NCBI GenBank assembly: GCA_009602725.1
Contig: WELB01000370.1
Location: 1-64,000 of the forward strand
DNA: 64,000 bases
Direction of reading: 5' to 3'
Origin: Spirogloea muscicola
Taxonomy: Eukaryota > Streptophyta > Zygnematophyceae > Spirogloeales > Spirogloeaceae
The translations under genes and the position numbers were made by a program. This document shows positions 1 to 10,080 of this stretch, one piece after another. The notes under the pieces were generated by a model. It saw only the letters and a list, made by a program, of their open reading frames with translations. It searched no databases and had not been told where the DNA came from. Each line of letters starts with the position of its first letter. The first letter of the stretch is position 1.

Positions 1-100
1 TTACTTAGCGCTTCCCCTGGCCCCCTTCTCGTACTCTGTCTGTTCATTCTTTTTCGGGCTGGTTGTTCCAGCCCCTATTCTCAATGGGCGAGCACTTTCT
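1..100 (+). repeat. LINE-derived hairpin module, cut by the window edge
   Basis: This is the 3' UTR end of the dominant repeat family. It has a CTTAGCGCTTCC lead, a GGCCCCCTTCTCG stretch, a hairpin at about 56-74 (GGGCTGG paired with CCAGCCC) and a CAATGGGCGAGC tail. The same string follows LINE tails at 6200-6400 and 46021-46300, which identifies its origin. Confidence 0.75.
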
Positions 101-101
101 T

Positions 102-435
102 CCTTTGTAGCTGCTCACCGCTCTTAGGCCCCTTCGAACCTTTGTGAATTCATTTTGGGCTGGCTTTTCGCAGCCCTTGCCCCCATTGGGAGTGCCACTT
201 CTTTCTTTCTTTCGCAGCCCTTGCCCCCATTGGGAGTACCACTTCTTCTATATTCGAACAAGAAGGCCCCTTTGTAGCTGCTCACCGCTCTTAGGCCCCT
301 CTGAACCTTCGTGAATTTTTTCTGGGCTGGCTTTTCGCAGCCCTTGCCCCCATTGGGAGTGCCACTTCTTTCTTTCTTTCGCAGCCCTTGCCCCCATTGG
401 GAGTACCACTTCTTCTATATTCGAACAAGAAGGCC
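102..435. repeat. Tandem pair of 167-bp units with hairpin modules
   Basis: Two head-to-tail units (102-268 and 269-435) are nearly identical. Each contains CTTTGTAGCTGCTCACCG, a GGGCTGG/CAGCCC hairpin, a GCCCCCATTGGGAG tail, and a second partial copy of that tail. The unit is a hairpin module of the second subfamily (TTGCCCCCATTGGG) duplicated locally. Confidence 0.8.
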
Positions 436-460
436 CCCCGTAACGCGACGCAGCGCGCCC

Positions 461-574
461 TGTGACGCCACCGTCACTCAGTGTAGATAGTTAGCCCAAT
501 CGGCTGTTAGCCAGACGTAACTGTGGAGACGACGGGCTAGCTTAAGGGGACACTTAGAGGGGCACGTGTCGGCA
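461..574 (+). repeat. 5' LTR of the short retroelement
   Basis: Starts TGTGACGCCACC and ends GTGTCGGCA. It shares long blocks, such as AGCCAGACGTAACTGT and GACGACGGGCTAGCTTA, with the repeat at 2320-2433. Confidence 0.7.
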
Positions 575-1179
575 CGGCCCGGCTGCGGCAAGGCTCCGGC
601 GGCATGCCATGCTCTGAGCAAGCTGGCCATGGCGGCCATGCCGGCTATGGCGGGCCTGGCGGGGCGGCCTCTGGGGGCTCCTGCCCCGGGCTCGCCCCTA
701 CAAGGCCTGCCCGGGCGCCCAGCCAGACAGTCTCGGCAGACGCAGCAGTACACCCTTGGCGTTGCCCCGCCTCCGGCCGCCTAACCCACGGTCGTCAGGC
801 CCGCGCTCGTTTCACTGGTGGAGACGCCGAGAACCTCGCGCGCGGGAAGGACGCCATCCGACAGAGCGGCTGAGGAAGAGCGCAGGGCGCCACCCCACGA
901 CCACGACGAGCGGCGGCGATGAGCGCTGGACTGCGTCACGCCACAAGGCTCCCCGACAGCGGCTCCTGACTCCGCGGCGAGGCCCTTCGAGTTCCGGCAG
1001 CAAGCGGACTAGGGTCAATATCTCGAGTGCGAGCATACAGGCTCTGGTGGCTCAGCAGCAGCAAGAGCAGATGTGGGCAACGAGAGCAGAAGACATGGCG
1101 GCCTTGGCCGCGCTGCAGCAGGCGAGACGGGCTGTGGCACAGCGGGATAGCGCCAAGAGCAGGGGACTGCTCTCAGGTT

Positions 1180-2050
1180 GGCGCGGGGAGGCTGCGTAGG
1201 TGAAGGGCGGCTCCCAGGAGGGCGCAGAGAGGCGCCGAGGGCGCAGAGAGGCGCCGTGAGCGCAGAGATGCGCTCGGAGGCTGTGCAGATGGAGGGCGGC
1301 TCCCAGGTGGGCGCGGCGAGGCGAGGCGCGCTGAGAAGGTTGCGAGGCGGCGCAAGGGGATCTACTCTTCCTTTGCTCCACCTGCACAGGTGGCGTGAGG
1401 GATATTCGAAGTACCCCCAAACACGACGGCTCGGCAGCAGCGACAAGAGGCAGCGTCTGCACAGCAGGTTGACCGTTGCTTGTATACTAGGGCCAGATGC
1501 CGAGGCAGTGAACAGACAGGACCATCACTGCTGCTATACATAAGTGCGGAGATGCCCAAGGCAGTGAGCAGGGCAGACAGCTACAACTGCAGGACTGTGG
1601 TGCGAGGATGCCAGTGGCAATGTGCGGAGAAGACCGCACCCATCAAGAGGCTGATGTACAAGGGTAAGCAGAGGTACCAGGCTGTGAACAGGCAAGACAG
1701 CCGCAGAGGACCGCCACGGCTGTTGTACACCAGAGTGCAGGATGCCCCAGGTGGTGAGCAGACAGGACACCACAGCTGATGTCCACAACAACAGCAGGCT
1801 GACCACAGTGGATGGATGCCAGTCACAGTCCCCGCGTTTTTTTCTGGGGGGGAGCATTAGGGGGAGTATGGAGACGAGCACCCGCAGGGGGCGAGGCGAC
1901 TTGCAGGGACGCCGGTGCGGAGGCGACCGCAGTGAGCCGCAGCAGTACCCAGCAGGGAGGTGAGCTACCACAGGTGGCGAGACGACCTGCAGGGACGGCG
2001 GTGCAAAGGCGAGCGCAGGGGAGCGCAGCGAGCCGGCGTGAGCCGAAGCA
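1180..2050. repeat. Degenerate tandem repeats inside the LTR element
   Basis: Three blocks are repetitive. At 1195-1360 short GGCGCAGAGAGGCGC-like units recur. At 1440-1800 a degenerate unit of about 80-100 bp recurs around the phrases GATGCC, AGGCAGTGAACAG and ACAGACAGGAC. At 1885-2045 a unit of about 90 bp recurs around CTGCAGGGACGGCGGTGC. Several reading frames stay open only because the DNA is GC-rich and repetitive; I see no credible protein. Confidence 0.5.
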
Positions 2051-2319
2051 GAACCCTGCAAGCTTTCAAAGCTTTGCTGTGGAGCTTGCAGGCAGCATCG
2101 AGTATGAGGGGCCCAGACCAGGAGGCATTGGGGTTTGCTCCTTGGCCAGGCGGGCCACTTCGCCTGCAACTCTTCGGCAAGCTTTGCTTTGGTTTGGCTT
2201 GGCTTGGCTTGGTTTGGCACTCTTCTCCTTGGTCAGGAAGGCTGCTTCCTGAAGTCCTGCATCGCGTGGAGCGCGTGGACGCCATGGAGCGCGGTGCGAG
2301 CTTCTCGAGGGGGGAGTGG

Positions 2320-2433
2320 TGTGACCGCTACCGTCACTTAGTGTAGATAATTAGCCTAACCGTCTGGTAGCCAGACGTAACTGTAGAGACGACGGGCTAG
2401 CTTAGCAGACACTTAGAGGGGCACGTGCCGACA
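2320..2433 (+). repeat. 3' LTR of the short retroelement
   Basis: Matches 461-574 and follows the purine-rich tract at about 2306-2319. It starts TGTGACC and ends CCGACA. Confidence 0.7.
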
Positions 2434-2434
2434 C

Positions 2435-2480
2435 GTGCCCCTCTAACAGATGATTAGGCTAACAATCTACACTAAGTGAC
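2435..2480 (-). repeat. Inverted LTR fragment abutting the 3' LTR
   Basis: The bases just after the 3' LTR are a shortened reverse complement of it. CACGTGCCCCTCTAA and GATTAGGCTAAC..ATCTACACTAAGTGAC mirror the start and end of the LTR with its middle missing. Together they form a near-palindrome centred near 2434. Confidence 0.65.
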
Positions 2481-2609
2481 AAGAGCCGTCGCAGCCCCCA
2501 AATGCGACAAGACGACAACGCAAAGCCGAGCGCCGCCGCGCCGCCGCGGCGTCCCCGGCCGCAATTTGCGGCCCCCCGCAACGGGCATTGTTACTTCGAT
2601 TTTGCGCCT

Positions 2610-2695
2610 TCCGGCCCTTTCGAACTTTGCATATTCCTCTGGGCTGGCCTCTCACAGCCATTGCCTTACATTGGAAGAGCTGTTTTTCTTGGCAG
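2610..2695 (+). repeat. Hairpin module, ACATTGGAAGAGCTG subfamily
   Basis: Contains CCCTTTCGAACTTTGC, then GGGCTGGCCTCTCACAGCC, then TTGCCTTACATTGGAAGAGC. The same subfamily occurs at 24060, 44430 and 60170, and reversed at 38520, 44850, 55170 and 57090. Confidence 0.7.
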
Positions 2696-3367
2696 CCGTG
2701 AGCCTCGGACGAGCCTGCTCGCCCGCTTGCATTGGCACTCGCGCCAGCAGCTCGCTGTCAGCACGCCTTCGCTGGCGCGACGACGGCAGCAGCAGCGCTT
2801 GTGCAGCTGCAGGGCAACGTCCAGCCTGATGGCGAACCCCGGTCCATTGTCACGTAACAAATGCTGGGTGTCAACATCGCGGCGTAGTTAGATCACAAAC
2901 CAGCAACAATGGTGTCGGCTGCACGCAGCTTGGTCATCTCTAACAGGATGACAGGGTGAGGGGGATGCCCTGCTCTCCCGACGCTTTATCGGCTGGCAAG
3001 CTGATCGGTCTGTGGCAGCATGCGACGTCACCGTCAACTTCTAGGTGTGCGGTTGTGGATCAGGTGCCAAGATCAGTACAGGATGAGGCAGCGGCTCTGA
3101 GGGCCTTGGGCTGATGTACACAGAAACCTCCGTGGGCGGCTCACACGTCTGGACGGATGGACTGTCGTCGAGCCACTGCCGCTCACAACCGAGGGTCAAG
3201 TCGTTGGTCTTTCTGCAGGCTACTGCCTTCCAGCGGGATTGCTAGCGAGCGCCACTTGCGGAGCACCAAGGTAGAGGGATATGGGAGTGATGATGGTGGC
3301 CAAAAGCAAGCAATGACAGGCAGCAGGTCATTGCCAGCCCTCGGAAAGCGGAGGGGTGGCAAGGTGG
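2696..3367. other. No recognisable feature
   Basis: I see no convincing coding signal or repeat here beyond short GC-rich open frames. The 3' UTR of the minus-strand gene at 3368-5937 probably extends into the right part. Confidence 0.4.
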
Positions 3368-5937
3368 TCACGACTCCATGACGCGCCGGAACATGCCAGA
3401 CTTGCACTCAGATGGTGACAAGAAGATGCACTTGCTGGGGCTGCCATCGGCCGCCAGTCGCACGCAAGAGACAAGTTCGAGCCCAAGGCGCTGCAGAGTT
3501 GTCACTGCCGCATCACGGAGAGCTACGCCCTCCGTGCCTAGCCACCTGCTCGCAAAGGAGACAAGGAGCTGGCACACCCGCGGCGGCGCGTCCCTTGCAC
3601 CCCACGCCTCGATCATGTCAAATTCCGCCCCCTCCACAGACAGCTTGAGCACGTCCACGCGGGCATGGCCAAGGCCAGCCATTGCCGCCGCCAGCGTCGT
3701 CACCTGAACAGCAACCTGCTCCGGCCCCAGCTCGTACGGTGCCGCAACAGCCGGCAATATTGTGAAGGTGCCCACCGGCTTTCCAGATTGCAACACTGCG
3801 CGCACGGTTGCGTGGCCGTTGTGCGCCCCCAGGCAGGCGTCGTGGATGACAACGTTGTCGGGCAGCAATTGCGCGCCAATGAACTCCTGAGAAGGGGCGC
3901 CAAGCGGCGTGGCACCGAAGGCGTGCACAGTGCAATTGTACCGCCCGGGAAATGTCGACTCCCAAGACAGGTCCTCACCGATGCCGCCCGAATACACGAC
4001 ACAGCTGTTGCCAAGGAACCCGTTGAGGAAGGCTGGCCACTGACCGGCGCCAGAGCCCATGATTGATGGGGCGCCCAGGCGGCCGTGAAGGCAGATCAGC
4101 GCCGGCGTCGGGCCATCGTAGGCTGCTGCGGAGCCCTGCAGGGCTGCCATCTCGGTGACGCACCTGCCATAGCCCCGCGAACCGACATCAAGGCGCGATG
4201 CGGCGGCCTCGGGGCCAGCCGCTGCATCGAAGATGGCCTCCCAGCCAGCTTCCCAGGGCCCACGTGGGTCGCACAATTCCACGCCGTCGCCGTGGTCAGC
4301 CCAATCGCCGTCCACGGCGCGCACCAGGGCTAGCGCCTCGTCGCCAACCGCCGCTGGTTTGCATGGCCGGCACTTGGCGCCATTCATGAAACCCCGGCTG
4401 CTCAGTGACACAACTTGCACGCCACGCGGCCAGCCATAGCCCCGCATGCTCAGCACGCAGAAGGGAAGGTCAACCTTTGCCACCGCCACGCCACGCACCT
4501 CCAGCTGCGCCCGAAGTGCTCTTTCCGAGTTTAGCCATTTGTAGCCAGCGCGCTGGATCTCGGGTAGCAGGCTCAACCGCGCCAGTGCAGCGCTGCTTGT
4601 GTTCATGTCTCCCATGCCAAAGCGGTCGTTGTAGCCGCCGTAGCTGCAGCCATGCGGCACGGTGTACTTGCGTGGATTGTACGCCGCCAACGAGTGTGGC
4701 GGTCCCGTCCAGAACGTGTCCACACGTGTACGCAGCACCCAGCTGTAGCTCACCCCGGCTGCTGCCTCGCGGTCGCTGATAAGCTTCAGGCAGCCTTCAA
4801 CGAGGTTGAAGTACTGCAGCAGGCCCTACGGAAGCGCAGCAGGCGGGCACCCAGGGACAGGGCGAGCAGTGCCAGATGAGCAGAATATATACAAGTAGAA
4901 TATACACACACCAACTCTTAAACCTCGACATGACACATAAACATGCTCGTCTCAGGTTCTTCATGGCATCGTACTTGCCTGACATGCACACAATAGCAGT
5001 CCGTGAAGACCTGTATGGATCTGAAAATTCTACAGCTCCTGAAATCGAAACGCTCAAGCGGAAATCTTGTGCCCCCAGGATAAGGGCTCACTGTATTCCA
5101 CCTGCAGGCCGTTCGGGGACCCTGATGCCATGAGCACACCCTTTGCAGCGTCGAGGTCCCCGATGGGCGTCTGCGCAAAGAAGCGCAGTGAGACGAGGTT
5201 TTGTGCGCCAAGCAGGGCAGTCATCTTGTGCGTGTTCTCATCCACCGGCACGTTGATGAGGACGTCAGCAGCCTCGAACGCACGTAGCACATGCTGCTTG
5301 ATGGTGGGTCCAGTGAGCTCAAACATGCGCGCCCCGCCCACAAGACAGATGGCCACCCTGTTGAACTGCAAGAGGGCGCGGAAGCTGAGGCTGTTGAGCT
5401 ACTTGGCTTTAGTAAGGAATTGGCCTCAGGTGAGGCGACTGGTCAAGCTGCGCAACTTGAACGAGCTGAGCGTGCCGCTCTGCCGTTCCGCTGCAGATGC
5501 TCCGAGCTGACACGCCGGCAGCACGCAGGCCTTTCGGCCATGCTATCATCAGGTGGTGGCAACGGCAGGATGCGCCGCCCACCTTGGCGCTGTGCACGGC
5601 GGAGGTGCGCTCCTCGTCCAACAGCGTGGGCTCGTGAGCCGGGGAAGGCGGCTCTGCGGCGTCACGCGCCGCCGCCGCCAGCGACGCCGCGCCGCTCGCC
5701 TGCGGGACGGGGCCTCCTTCTGCTCAGCATGAGCTGCTGCGCCCGAGATGGGATGAAGCTGGCAGGGTGGCTGGAAGTCGTCTGCGGCGGCACCTGCAAG
5801 CCGTCGCCGACGAGAAGGTAGGGCAGGCCGGTGGCGGCGGCGATGGCGACCAGCGCGGCGCAGGCCAGCAGGCGGGCGCACGCGGGGCCCCCCGTCGGCA
5901 GCCACAGCTGGGGCCCCGAGGCCGCCGCCGCCGCCAT
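3368..5937 (-). CDS. DUF7796-type / METTL24-like fusion, predicted type II membrane protein
   Basis: Three exons on the minus strand: 5937-5583, 5365-5102 and 4825-3368. They are separated by GT-AG introns of 217 and 276 bp. Exon 1 encodes an Ala-rich start and a membrane anchor at about residues 20-44 (ARLLACAALVAIAAATGLPY), the layout of Golgi type II enzymes. Exon 2 begins FNRVAICLVGGARMFELTG. Exon 3 joins in phase to give NGLQ/GLLQYFNLVEGC, then RVDTFW and VPHGCSYGGYNDRFGMG. I recall these as hallmarks of the plant and algal DUF7796 family, which is probably glycosyltransferase-like. The last 230 residues resemble the METTL24 methyltransferase domain (GGIGEDLSWE, VHAFGATP, DVLKLSVEGAEF). 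Exon 1 is 355 nt, so the membrane-anchor frame and the frame entering exon 2 differ by one base in a GGC-rich run near 5660-5740. This is either an assembly error or a real frameshift. The substrate is unknown. A single N lies upstream at 5990. Confidence is high for exons 2 and 3 and lower for exon 1. Confidence 0.8.
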
Positions 5938-6194
5938 CCTCCAGCGCGGCGCGGGCGTGCCCAATTGGGAGGCCCAGGACCTTGGCTGGNATGGCTGCTC
6001 AGTATCCACGTGTGAGCAACAGCAGATCAGAGTAACTCGGAGCAGGAGAAGCGGCACTTTGCCGAGACCCGGAAGCAGCAGCCATGGAAAGCTCAAGCTG
6101 AAACTCAGGTCCGGGTGAGGGCCAGGTCACAGTTGGTCGGGCGGTCGCGGCGAGGGGTACGTGTCGCGCGCAGTGTACTGGAACGCCCGGGGGG

Positions 6195-6400
6195 GCTACA
6201 ACAAGGGGACCCACTTCCAGGAGCCCAGCATCTCTGATCTGCGGCTGCTTAGCAGGGGTTACTGAGTGTCTCGTAGCAGCTTTGTTTCTGTTACTTAGCG
6301 CTTCCCCTGGCCCCCTTCTCGTACTCTGTTCATTCTTTTTCGGGCTGGTTGTTCCAGCCCCTCTTCTCAATGGGCGAGCACTTTCTTCTACAACCTTGCG
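6195..6400 (+). mobile_element. 5'-truncated LINE 3' end with hairpin
   Basis: The frame ends FQEPSISDLRLLSRGY with a stop at 6263-6265, the conserved C-terminus of this LINE family. It is followed by the 3' UTR (GTAGCAGCTTTGTTTCTG, CTTAGCGCTTCC) and a hairpin at about 6338-6358, ending CAATGGGCGAGCACTTTC. The same tail and UTR occur at 46100-46305. Confidence 0.7.
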
Positions 6401-6439
6401 TGCCCGGACGCGGGGTCCCCCGCCGCGGAGGCGCCACGC

Positions 6440-6520
6440 CTAGCCCCCCTTCTGTTCATTCCTTTTTTGGGGCTGGCTGTTCCAGCCCATATCCTCAACG
6501 GGCGAGCCCTTCTCCACATC
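6440..6520 (+). repeat. Hairpin module
   Basis: TTTGGGGCTGGCTGTTCCAGCCCATATCCTC followed by a GGGCGAGCCCTT tail; a second truncated 3' end directly after the previous one. Confidence 0.65.
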
Positions 6521-7530
6521 GGGCGCTGACCAGGAGGCCCTTTTTTGTCCCCGTTGAGGAGGAGGAGGCGCCGTTTGCCACATTCTGACGCTGACTAGGA
6601 CGCCTTTAAGCCCCGCCGAGAAAGGAACGGCGGCCGTTTGCCACGAGGTCGGGCGGAAGTCGGCCCTCCTCGGGCCCTCCTCCGTCCGTCCGTCCGTCCG
6701 TCCGTCCGTCCTGGTGGAAATTGGCCCTGAGGGCCTATTCACACCGGGACGAACGGGCGGACGCCTGGCGTCCGCCCCGTTGGGGGTTGGACGCGGCCAC
6801 GGAGGCGAGGCCGCCTGCCCGTGCGGAACGGGAAGAGGGGCGGGCGGACGGAACTGGGCGGCCCTCCTCGGGACGAGGGCCCGATTCCGTCCGCCCTCGT
6901 GGCAAACGGCGGCTAAACGTAGCAAACGGCGCCGTTTCCTCCTTGACGGGGGGCAAATGGCGTCCTAGTCATTGCCCAATGTGGCGCCTCCGTGGCGCGC
7001 GTCCGCGTCCGGGTCAAGGGCCGGGCGTTCCATATACCGCGCGACACGTACCCCACCGTCCGTCCGTCCGTCGTCCCGGGGTGAATTGGCCCCTTACACC
7101 GGGACGGACGGACGGACGCCTGGCGTCCGCCCTGTCAGAGGGGGTGGACGCGGCCACGGAGGTTGAGGCCACCTGCACGTGCGGAACGGGGGGCGGGGGG
7201 GGGGGAAAACGGAATTGGGCCCTCCTCAAGGCCAATTTTCACCAGGGAGGATTCACGGACGGACGGAGGGGTACGTGTCGCGCGGTTTATCGTAGTGTTC
7301 CCACGGCGGTCGGGGACGGGGTCGAGGTCGGGGTCATGCTGAGGTGTCGCGCGCTGAGTGGAGAAGACCCGTTTCACAGGAGGTCGCGCGCCGGTCATCC
7401 ACCCCTCCCCTCCACGCCAGCGCACGTAAAGTGATGACGCGGCCCACCGTTTGCCACTCTGGCCCCCCGTTTGACACCGTGGCTCGCCGTTTGCGGGCGG
7501 AGGGCGCGGATTTCGTACCGGGGTAGACCC
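6520..7530. repeat. GC-rich block with CGTC microsatellites, direct repeats and a palindrome
   Basis: A (CGTC)n run lies at about 6684-6712. A unit around ACGCCTGGCGTCCGCCC and GGACGCGGCCACGGAGG occurs at about 6720-6832 and again at 7083-7190. At 7057-7079 and 7099-7118 CGTCC runs face GGACG runs across a spacer of about 20 bp, giving a strong potential hairpin. The reading frames of over 200 codons here are low-complexity Arg/Pro/Gly translations, and I do not call a protein. Confidence 0.6.
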
Positions 7531-7972
7531 CCGGTATGAAATCCCCTTTTTTCCGGAGATGGCGGCGGAGCCAATCGACGGCTGCCACGCACACGCGCGC
7601 CCCCGCGCCAAAATGTGTGGATGCAAAGTTCGATGAGGAGGGAGGAGGGCGGAGGGAGGAGGGGCTCCTCGCCCGCCTGCCCTCTCTGCGCTCCCCCGCC
7701 TGTGCGCTCCCCCGACTGGCATCCCCCGCCTGGCCACCCTCCCCGGGCCGAGCTCCCCCGCGCAGCAAGAGGCGGGGAAGCCATGGCGATGCGCCTGCCT
7801 GCCTTGTTGGTGCTCGGGTGCAGGCGGGGACGACGACCTGGTCAGCTCGGGGTCATCTCCTCAACCCTCGCCCGAGAAAGGCGTTGCGCCGCCTCTGCCG
7901 GCGACCATCATCGCGCAAGGTCCTGCACAAGCTCCCATAATCTCTTCGGCACCGTCTCCGCTTGTGAATCTG
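7531..7972. other. GC-rich unannotated stretch
   Basis: Includes purine-rich GGAGGAGGGCGGAGGGAGGA and pyrimidine-rich CTCCCCCGCCTG repeats at about 7630-7740. No gene recognised. Confidence 0.4.
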
Positions 7973-8400
7973 CCGGTCCAGCCGCCTGCAAAATCCATCC
8001 AGCCACAAGTTGGCTCAGCAACGGACGGGCGGGCATGACTCGGCACGCCCGCAAAGCTTGCACATTGTCGACACAACGCGTGCAAACATACCTGGGAGAG
8101 CGACAGCGCTCTTTGCGGGAGTTCAGGAATCGGCGGTGCAACTGAAGGCCGGTCCAACCGCCTGCAAAACCATCCAGCCACAAGTTGGCTAAGCAACAGA
8201 CGGGCGGGCATGACTTGGCACGCTCGCAAAGCTTGCACACTGTCGACACAACGCGTGCAAACATACCTGGGAGAGCGGCAGTGCTCTTTGCTTGAGTTCA
8301 GGAATCGGCGGTGCAACTGAATGCCGGTCCAGCCGCCTGCAAAGTCCCTGCAGGCACAGGATGAGTCAGCAACTCATGGCGGGCTTGTTTGGCGGCGTGC
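7973..8400. repeat. 175/176-bp tandem array, about 2.3 copies
   Basis: Units start with CCGGTCCA at 7973, 8149 and 8324. Two full units (176 and 175 bp) are about 90% identical, and the third is cut off after about 75 bp. Each contains CCACAAGTTGGCT, CGACACAACGCGTGC and ACATACCTGGGAGAGCG. The one-base difference in unit length changes the frame between units, which argues against a protein repeat. Confidence 0.8.
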
Positions 8401-9274
8401 CCGCTATGCCCTCGGCGTACGCGGTGCAGCGCTTGTGGCAGCCACCCGCAGTTGCTGATTGCACCCCCATGCGAGCGCCAGCGTTGACGCACTGCCGCTG
8501 TTGTTCTCCTCGAAGCGCGAGCTTGCAGGTTGGAGGTTGCGTCGAAGAAGGCAGGTCGCAAGTGGCTGCGGAATCTTTGCAGCCGGCAGTGCTCGTGCAG
8601 CACACTCGCAGTGGCCTTGCGCTTGCGCGTCCGCGTGCCACCGCCGGCGGCGGCGCCAGAGCGGGCGCGCCCGCCCTGCCCGGTGCGCACATGGACTGAA
8701 GGGGGACTTCAGTACCCACGGCTGAGCACATACGTCCTTGATATACAATAAGGGTGCGGTGGAGCACCACCCCGCAAGCCAGTCAAGTAAGTTCAGCCGA
8801 AGGTGGCGAGGGCTGTGAAAGGCAGCCCTAAGGCTGCCACGAGCAAAGGTCGCTGTTGTGCCATATTGGTGCAATGCAGCAATATCCAAAATGCTTACGC
8901 CTGCATGCCCAGCCTTCGAAGCATAGAGCCCCAGTCATGGAGCAGTCAACCACATCTCTTGGGACAGGCAGGCTCCGAACCTGCCCAGCCAGGCACTGTC
9001 GGCGTGGGTGCCCCAGCGCGACAGCAGTGGCACCGACGGCAGGGCCAGCAGGGTGAGAGCCAGATAGCAATATTGCGGTCTCGCTAGCTCAGTAGTGTCG
9101 CATACGCCTTTTCGTCTCTCTGCCTGATCTTCACAGGCGTCCTCCTTGTACCGACTTGCTGGGCACGAATTATGCAGCGTTTCCACTCCGTATGGGCGAT
9201 CACCCCCGTCCAAACGCCAAAAATATGAAATGTGGCGCGGGGCCAGTCCTGCACATCTTCCCGCCGTCAGCACC
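8401..9274. other. No recognisable feature
   Basis: The left part is GC-rich. Open frames occur on both strands but none shows a known domain or splice-supported structure. Confidence 0.35.
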
Positions 9275-9942
9275 GTCGTGCTAATATGTCACCATTTTGA
9301 CTCTTAGTCAGCATCACGTGGTGGGAGCATGTCCCTGCTACCGGGCCGTATGCGGGTCCAACACCGCATCCGAGGGCATGGCCTGGTGCACCCAGGTGGC
9401 CCTCTTGGAAAGCGTGCTGCTTACTCAGGTGGCCAGTCCTTGTGGGTTCCCGTGGGTTCTCAGGTGGCCCCCTTGACGGGCTTTACTCGTGGCCCTCGAG
9501 CCTTGCTCAATGTGTTACCTAGGTTGATCTACCGAGAGGGTTAGGACTTGGTCAGCGCGAGGCTCGCGCATGGTCAATCATATGACGACAGCACATGGTC
9601 CACGTTCACTTGCTGGTCAAGCAGGCGATGGCTGAGAGGAATTTGAAAGCGCGTCCAAAGTGAGAAGTCTTTCTATTTTAAAGTGAGAGCAAAGTGAGAG
9701 GTCAGCCCAGGAAAAGAATGAACAAAGTGCTGCGATGGCCCGGCAACGGGACATTGAATCGGGACATTGAACCGGGACGGTGTTCCGGCTCATTTTTCCG
9801 AACGGCGGGAACCGGGGGGGTCTTTTCAAAAACTGCCCGAGGGGAGCTGCTTGGCGCGGCCAATCACTCTGCGCCACCGAGCGCAGCACTTATCTTCCCC
9901 AATCACCTTCACAGCGGCGCGGCCGAGGCAACCGGCACCTGC
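9275..9942 (+). repeat. 668-bp segment, copy 1 of an apparently identical pair
   Basis: By eye identical to 40586-41253 (constant offset 31311), from GTCGTGCTAATATGTC to AACCGGCACCTGC, after which the two sequences diverge at once. No terminal inverted repeats are seen. The right part carries CCAATCAC-type boxes in GC-rich DNA (about 9860-9905). This copy ends about 360 bp before the start codon of the gene at 10305. Confidence 0.85.
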
Positions 9943-9966
9943 GCGCGCGGGCGGCGCGCCCGCGCG

Positions 9967-10080
9967 CTGAAGCTTCGCGACGTTGACGGCAGCCTTGGCG
10001 AAGACACGCCATCGCTGCGCGCTCTGAAGCTTCGCGGCGGTGACGGCAGCCTTGGCGGAGAAACGCCATCGCTGCGCCCC
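9967..10080. repeat. Two 57-bp tandem units
   Basis: CTGAAGCTTCGCG begins each unit at 9967 and 10024. The unit length is divisible by three, and both strands stay open across it (plus strand DGSLGEDTPSLR then DGSLGGETPSLR). It lies in GC-rich DNA upstream of the gene at 10305 and is probably non-coding leader or promoter. Confidence 0.7.

Larger units (their letters stand above)
461..2433 (+). mobile_element. Short non-autonomous LTR retroelement (fossil)
   Basis: Two direct repeats of 114 bp, each beginning TGTGAC and ending in CA, flank about 1.75 kb. A purine-rich tract (GAGGGGGGAGTGG) lies directly before the downstream repeat, as expected for LTR elements. I recognise no gag or pol domain, so this looks like a TRIM- or LARD-like non-autonomous element. 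The two LTRs differ at roughly one position in eight by eye, so the insertion is old. I found no clear target-site duplication. The interior holds degenerate tandem repeats. Confidence 0.65.

Noticed and set aside
102-435. Possible CRISPR-like repeat arrangement
   Set aside because: The repeats are longer than CRISPR repeats, directly adjacent without unique spacers, and in a plant-like nuclear context.
1534-2220. Minus-strand frame of 228 codons inside the LTR element
   Set aside because: Covers degenerate tandem repeats; no similarity to gag, pol or any host family that I can see.
6721-7434. Plus-strand frame of 237 codons
   Set aside because: Runs through microsatellites and direct repeats; no domain and low-complexity residues.
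7861-8316. Minus-strand frames with repeated CTRCVD-type segments
   Set aside because: They arise from the 175/176-bp array and the frame changes between units, so no protein repeat is conserved.
9275-9942. Classification of the 668-bp segment as a DNA transposon
   Set aside because: No terminal inverted repeats or target duplications are visible at either copy.
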